The notes beneath the pieces are model-generated. The model was given only the letters and a program-made list of their open reading frames with translations. It was not told the origin of the DNA and searched no databases. From Nocardia sp. BMG51109 (lineage in GTDB: Bacteria > Actinomycetota > Actinomycetes > Mycobacteriales > Mycobacteriaceae): DNA of 64,000 nt. Both the position numbers and the translations under genes were made by a program. The stretch lies in the NCBI RefSeq assembly GCF_000526215.1, contig NZ_JAFQ01000004.1, forward strand, positions 3,658,001 through 3,722,000, in the 5' to 3' direction. Shown piece by piece: positions 63,354 to 64,000 of this stretch (position 1 is the first letter of the stretch; every line of letters begins with the position of its first letter).

Positions 63354-64000
63354 ATGATCGACGACCAGGATTCCGGCGCACCGGAGATCGAGATCGACAC
63401 CTCGATCGCCCACGAGGCGCGCGTCTACGACTACTGGCTCGGCGGTAAGGACAACTATCCCGCCGACCGCGCGCTCGGCGATGCCGTCGCCGCCCACGTC
63501 CCGACGATCAAGACGATGGCCCGCGCCAACCGGGACTTCCTCGCCCGCTCGGTCCGCTACCTGGTGTCCGATGCCGGGATCACCCAGTTCCTCGACATCG
63601 GGACGGGCATCCCGACCGCCGGCAACACCCACGAGGTCGCCCAGCGCCTGGATCCGGGTGCGCGCGTGGTCTACGTCGACAAGGATCCGATCGTGCTCGC
63701 GCACGCCCGCGCGCTGATGACCGGGACGCCCACCGGCAGCACCCGCTTCATCCCCGCCGATCTGCACGATCCGCGCGGCATTCTCGACCATCCCGCGCTC
63801 GTCGAGACGCTCGACCTGAACCGGCCCGTCGGCATCATGCTCGTCGCGATCATGATGTATTTCCGCGACGCCGATCGTCCGGGCGATGTCGTCGCCACCC
63901 TGCTGGACGCCGTGCCGTCCGGCAGTTATCTCGTCCTCACCCATCCCACGGCCGATTTCGATCCGGAGGCCATGGCCGCCGCCGCGGCGGCCGCCGAGGC
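63354..64000 (+). CDS. DUF574 SAM-dependent methyltransferase, cut by window edge
   Basis: The frame is open to the right edge; 215 residues are visible. Family hallmarks are HEARVYDYWLGGKDNYPADRALGD, FLDIGTGIPTAGNTHEVAQRL, YVDKDPIVLAHARALM and IMLVAIMMYFRDAD. It starts at ATG 63354, four bases after the XRE/DUF5753 stop, and is probably cotranscribed with it. It is the third DUF574 gene of the window. Confidence 0.9.
   Translation, partial: MIDDQDSGAPEIEIDTSIAHEARVYDYWLGGKDNYPADRALGDAVAAHVPTIKTMARANRDFLARSVRYLVSDAGITQFLDIGTGIPTAGNTHEVAQRLDPGARVVYVDKDPIVLAHARALMTGTPTGSTRFIPADLHDPRGILDHPALVETLDLNRPVGIMLVAIMMYFRDADRPGDVVATLLDAVPSGSYLVLTHPTADFDPEAMAAAAAAAE

Noticed and set aside
1..64000. CRISPR arrays, rRNA, prophage or transposase genes
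   Set aside because: No regular repeat-spacer pattern, rRNA-like sequence, integrase or transposase was seen; the short repeats found are tandem or palindromic elements only.

Overview
The window is high-GC actinobacterial chromosome, most likely Nocardia or a close mycolic-acid-producing relative in the Mycobacteriales. The case rests on a FadD32-like fatty-acyl-AMP ligase, a KasA/KasB-type ketosynthase, a DesA-type acyl-ACP desaturase, a deazaflavin (F420) oxidoreductase, DUF574 methyltransferases, excalibur-domain lipoproteins, frequent GTG/TTG starts and long antisense shadow frames. The genus is an inference; no rRNA or tRNA gene lies in the window.

Layout. 0.1-3.1 kb: a complete three-gene ABC-three-component (ABC-3C) conflict system (nuclease-like effector, small middle component, DUF2326 ATPase) with overlapping genes. 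3.1-7 kb: a PLDc_N/SHOCT membrane protein, a DHA2-type MFS exporter and a DUF2252 protein. 7.4-9.3 kb: a truncated TetR remnant, an intact TetR with a palindromic operator coupled to a small membrane protein, and a chimeric pseudogene scar built from pieces resembling two other genes of this window. 9.3-13.9 kb: an alpha/alpha-toroid protein, a pRiA4b ORF-3 family protein, a deazaflavin oxidoreductase divergent from a TetR-thioesterase pair. 14-17.6 kb: a STAND (NB-ARC/TPR) NTPase convergent with a GT-B-like gene carrying a heptanucleotide repeat. 17.7-26.7 kb: an excalibur lipoprotein and a tightly coupled six-gene minus-strand catabolic operon (ferritin-like metalloprotein, PDR-type reductase, aldehyde dehydrogenase, flavin monooxygenase, SDR, acyl-CoA ligase) divergent from a TetR gene.

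26.7-33.5 kb: a second excalibur lipoprotein, a small unknown protein, then the DesA-like desaturase divergent from the ketosynthase and FadD32-like ligase. 33.5-41.7 kb: a repetitive palindromic element, unknown proteins, a LuxR regulator, two convergent secreted-protein genes (an S1 protease and an 80-residue protein) sharing a conserved leader, a thiolase, a TPR-like protein and a DUF72 protein. 41.8-50 kb: an MFS exporter fused to carboxypeptidase-regulatory-like repeats, an 8-bp minisatellite, lipB, a DinB-like protein, a DUF475 membrane protein, a secreted lysozyme-fold protein and a DUF885 metallopeptidase. 50-55 kb: a DUF574 methyltransferase, a PoxB-type pyruvate:quinone oxidoreductase and a BCCT transporter. 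55-59 kb: a four-gene membrane/secreted operon with a FixH-like member. 59-64 kb: small unknown proteins, two more DUF574 methyltransferases (the last cut by the window edge) and an XRE/DUF5753 regulator.

The clearest functional units are the ABC-3C system, the six-gene oxidation/activation operon, whose members could oxidise a substrate to an aldehyde, then an acid, then an acyl-CoA, and the desaturase/ketosynthase/ligase group for long-chain lipid synthesis. A recurring feature is short tandem duplication at the 3' ends of genes.
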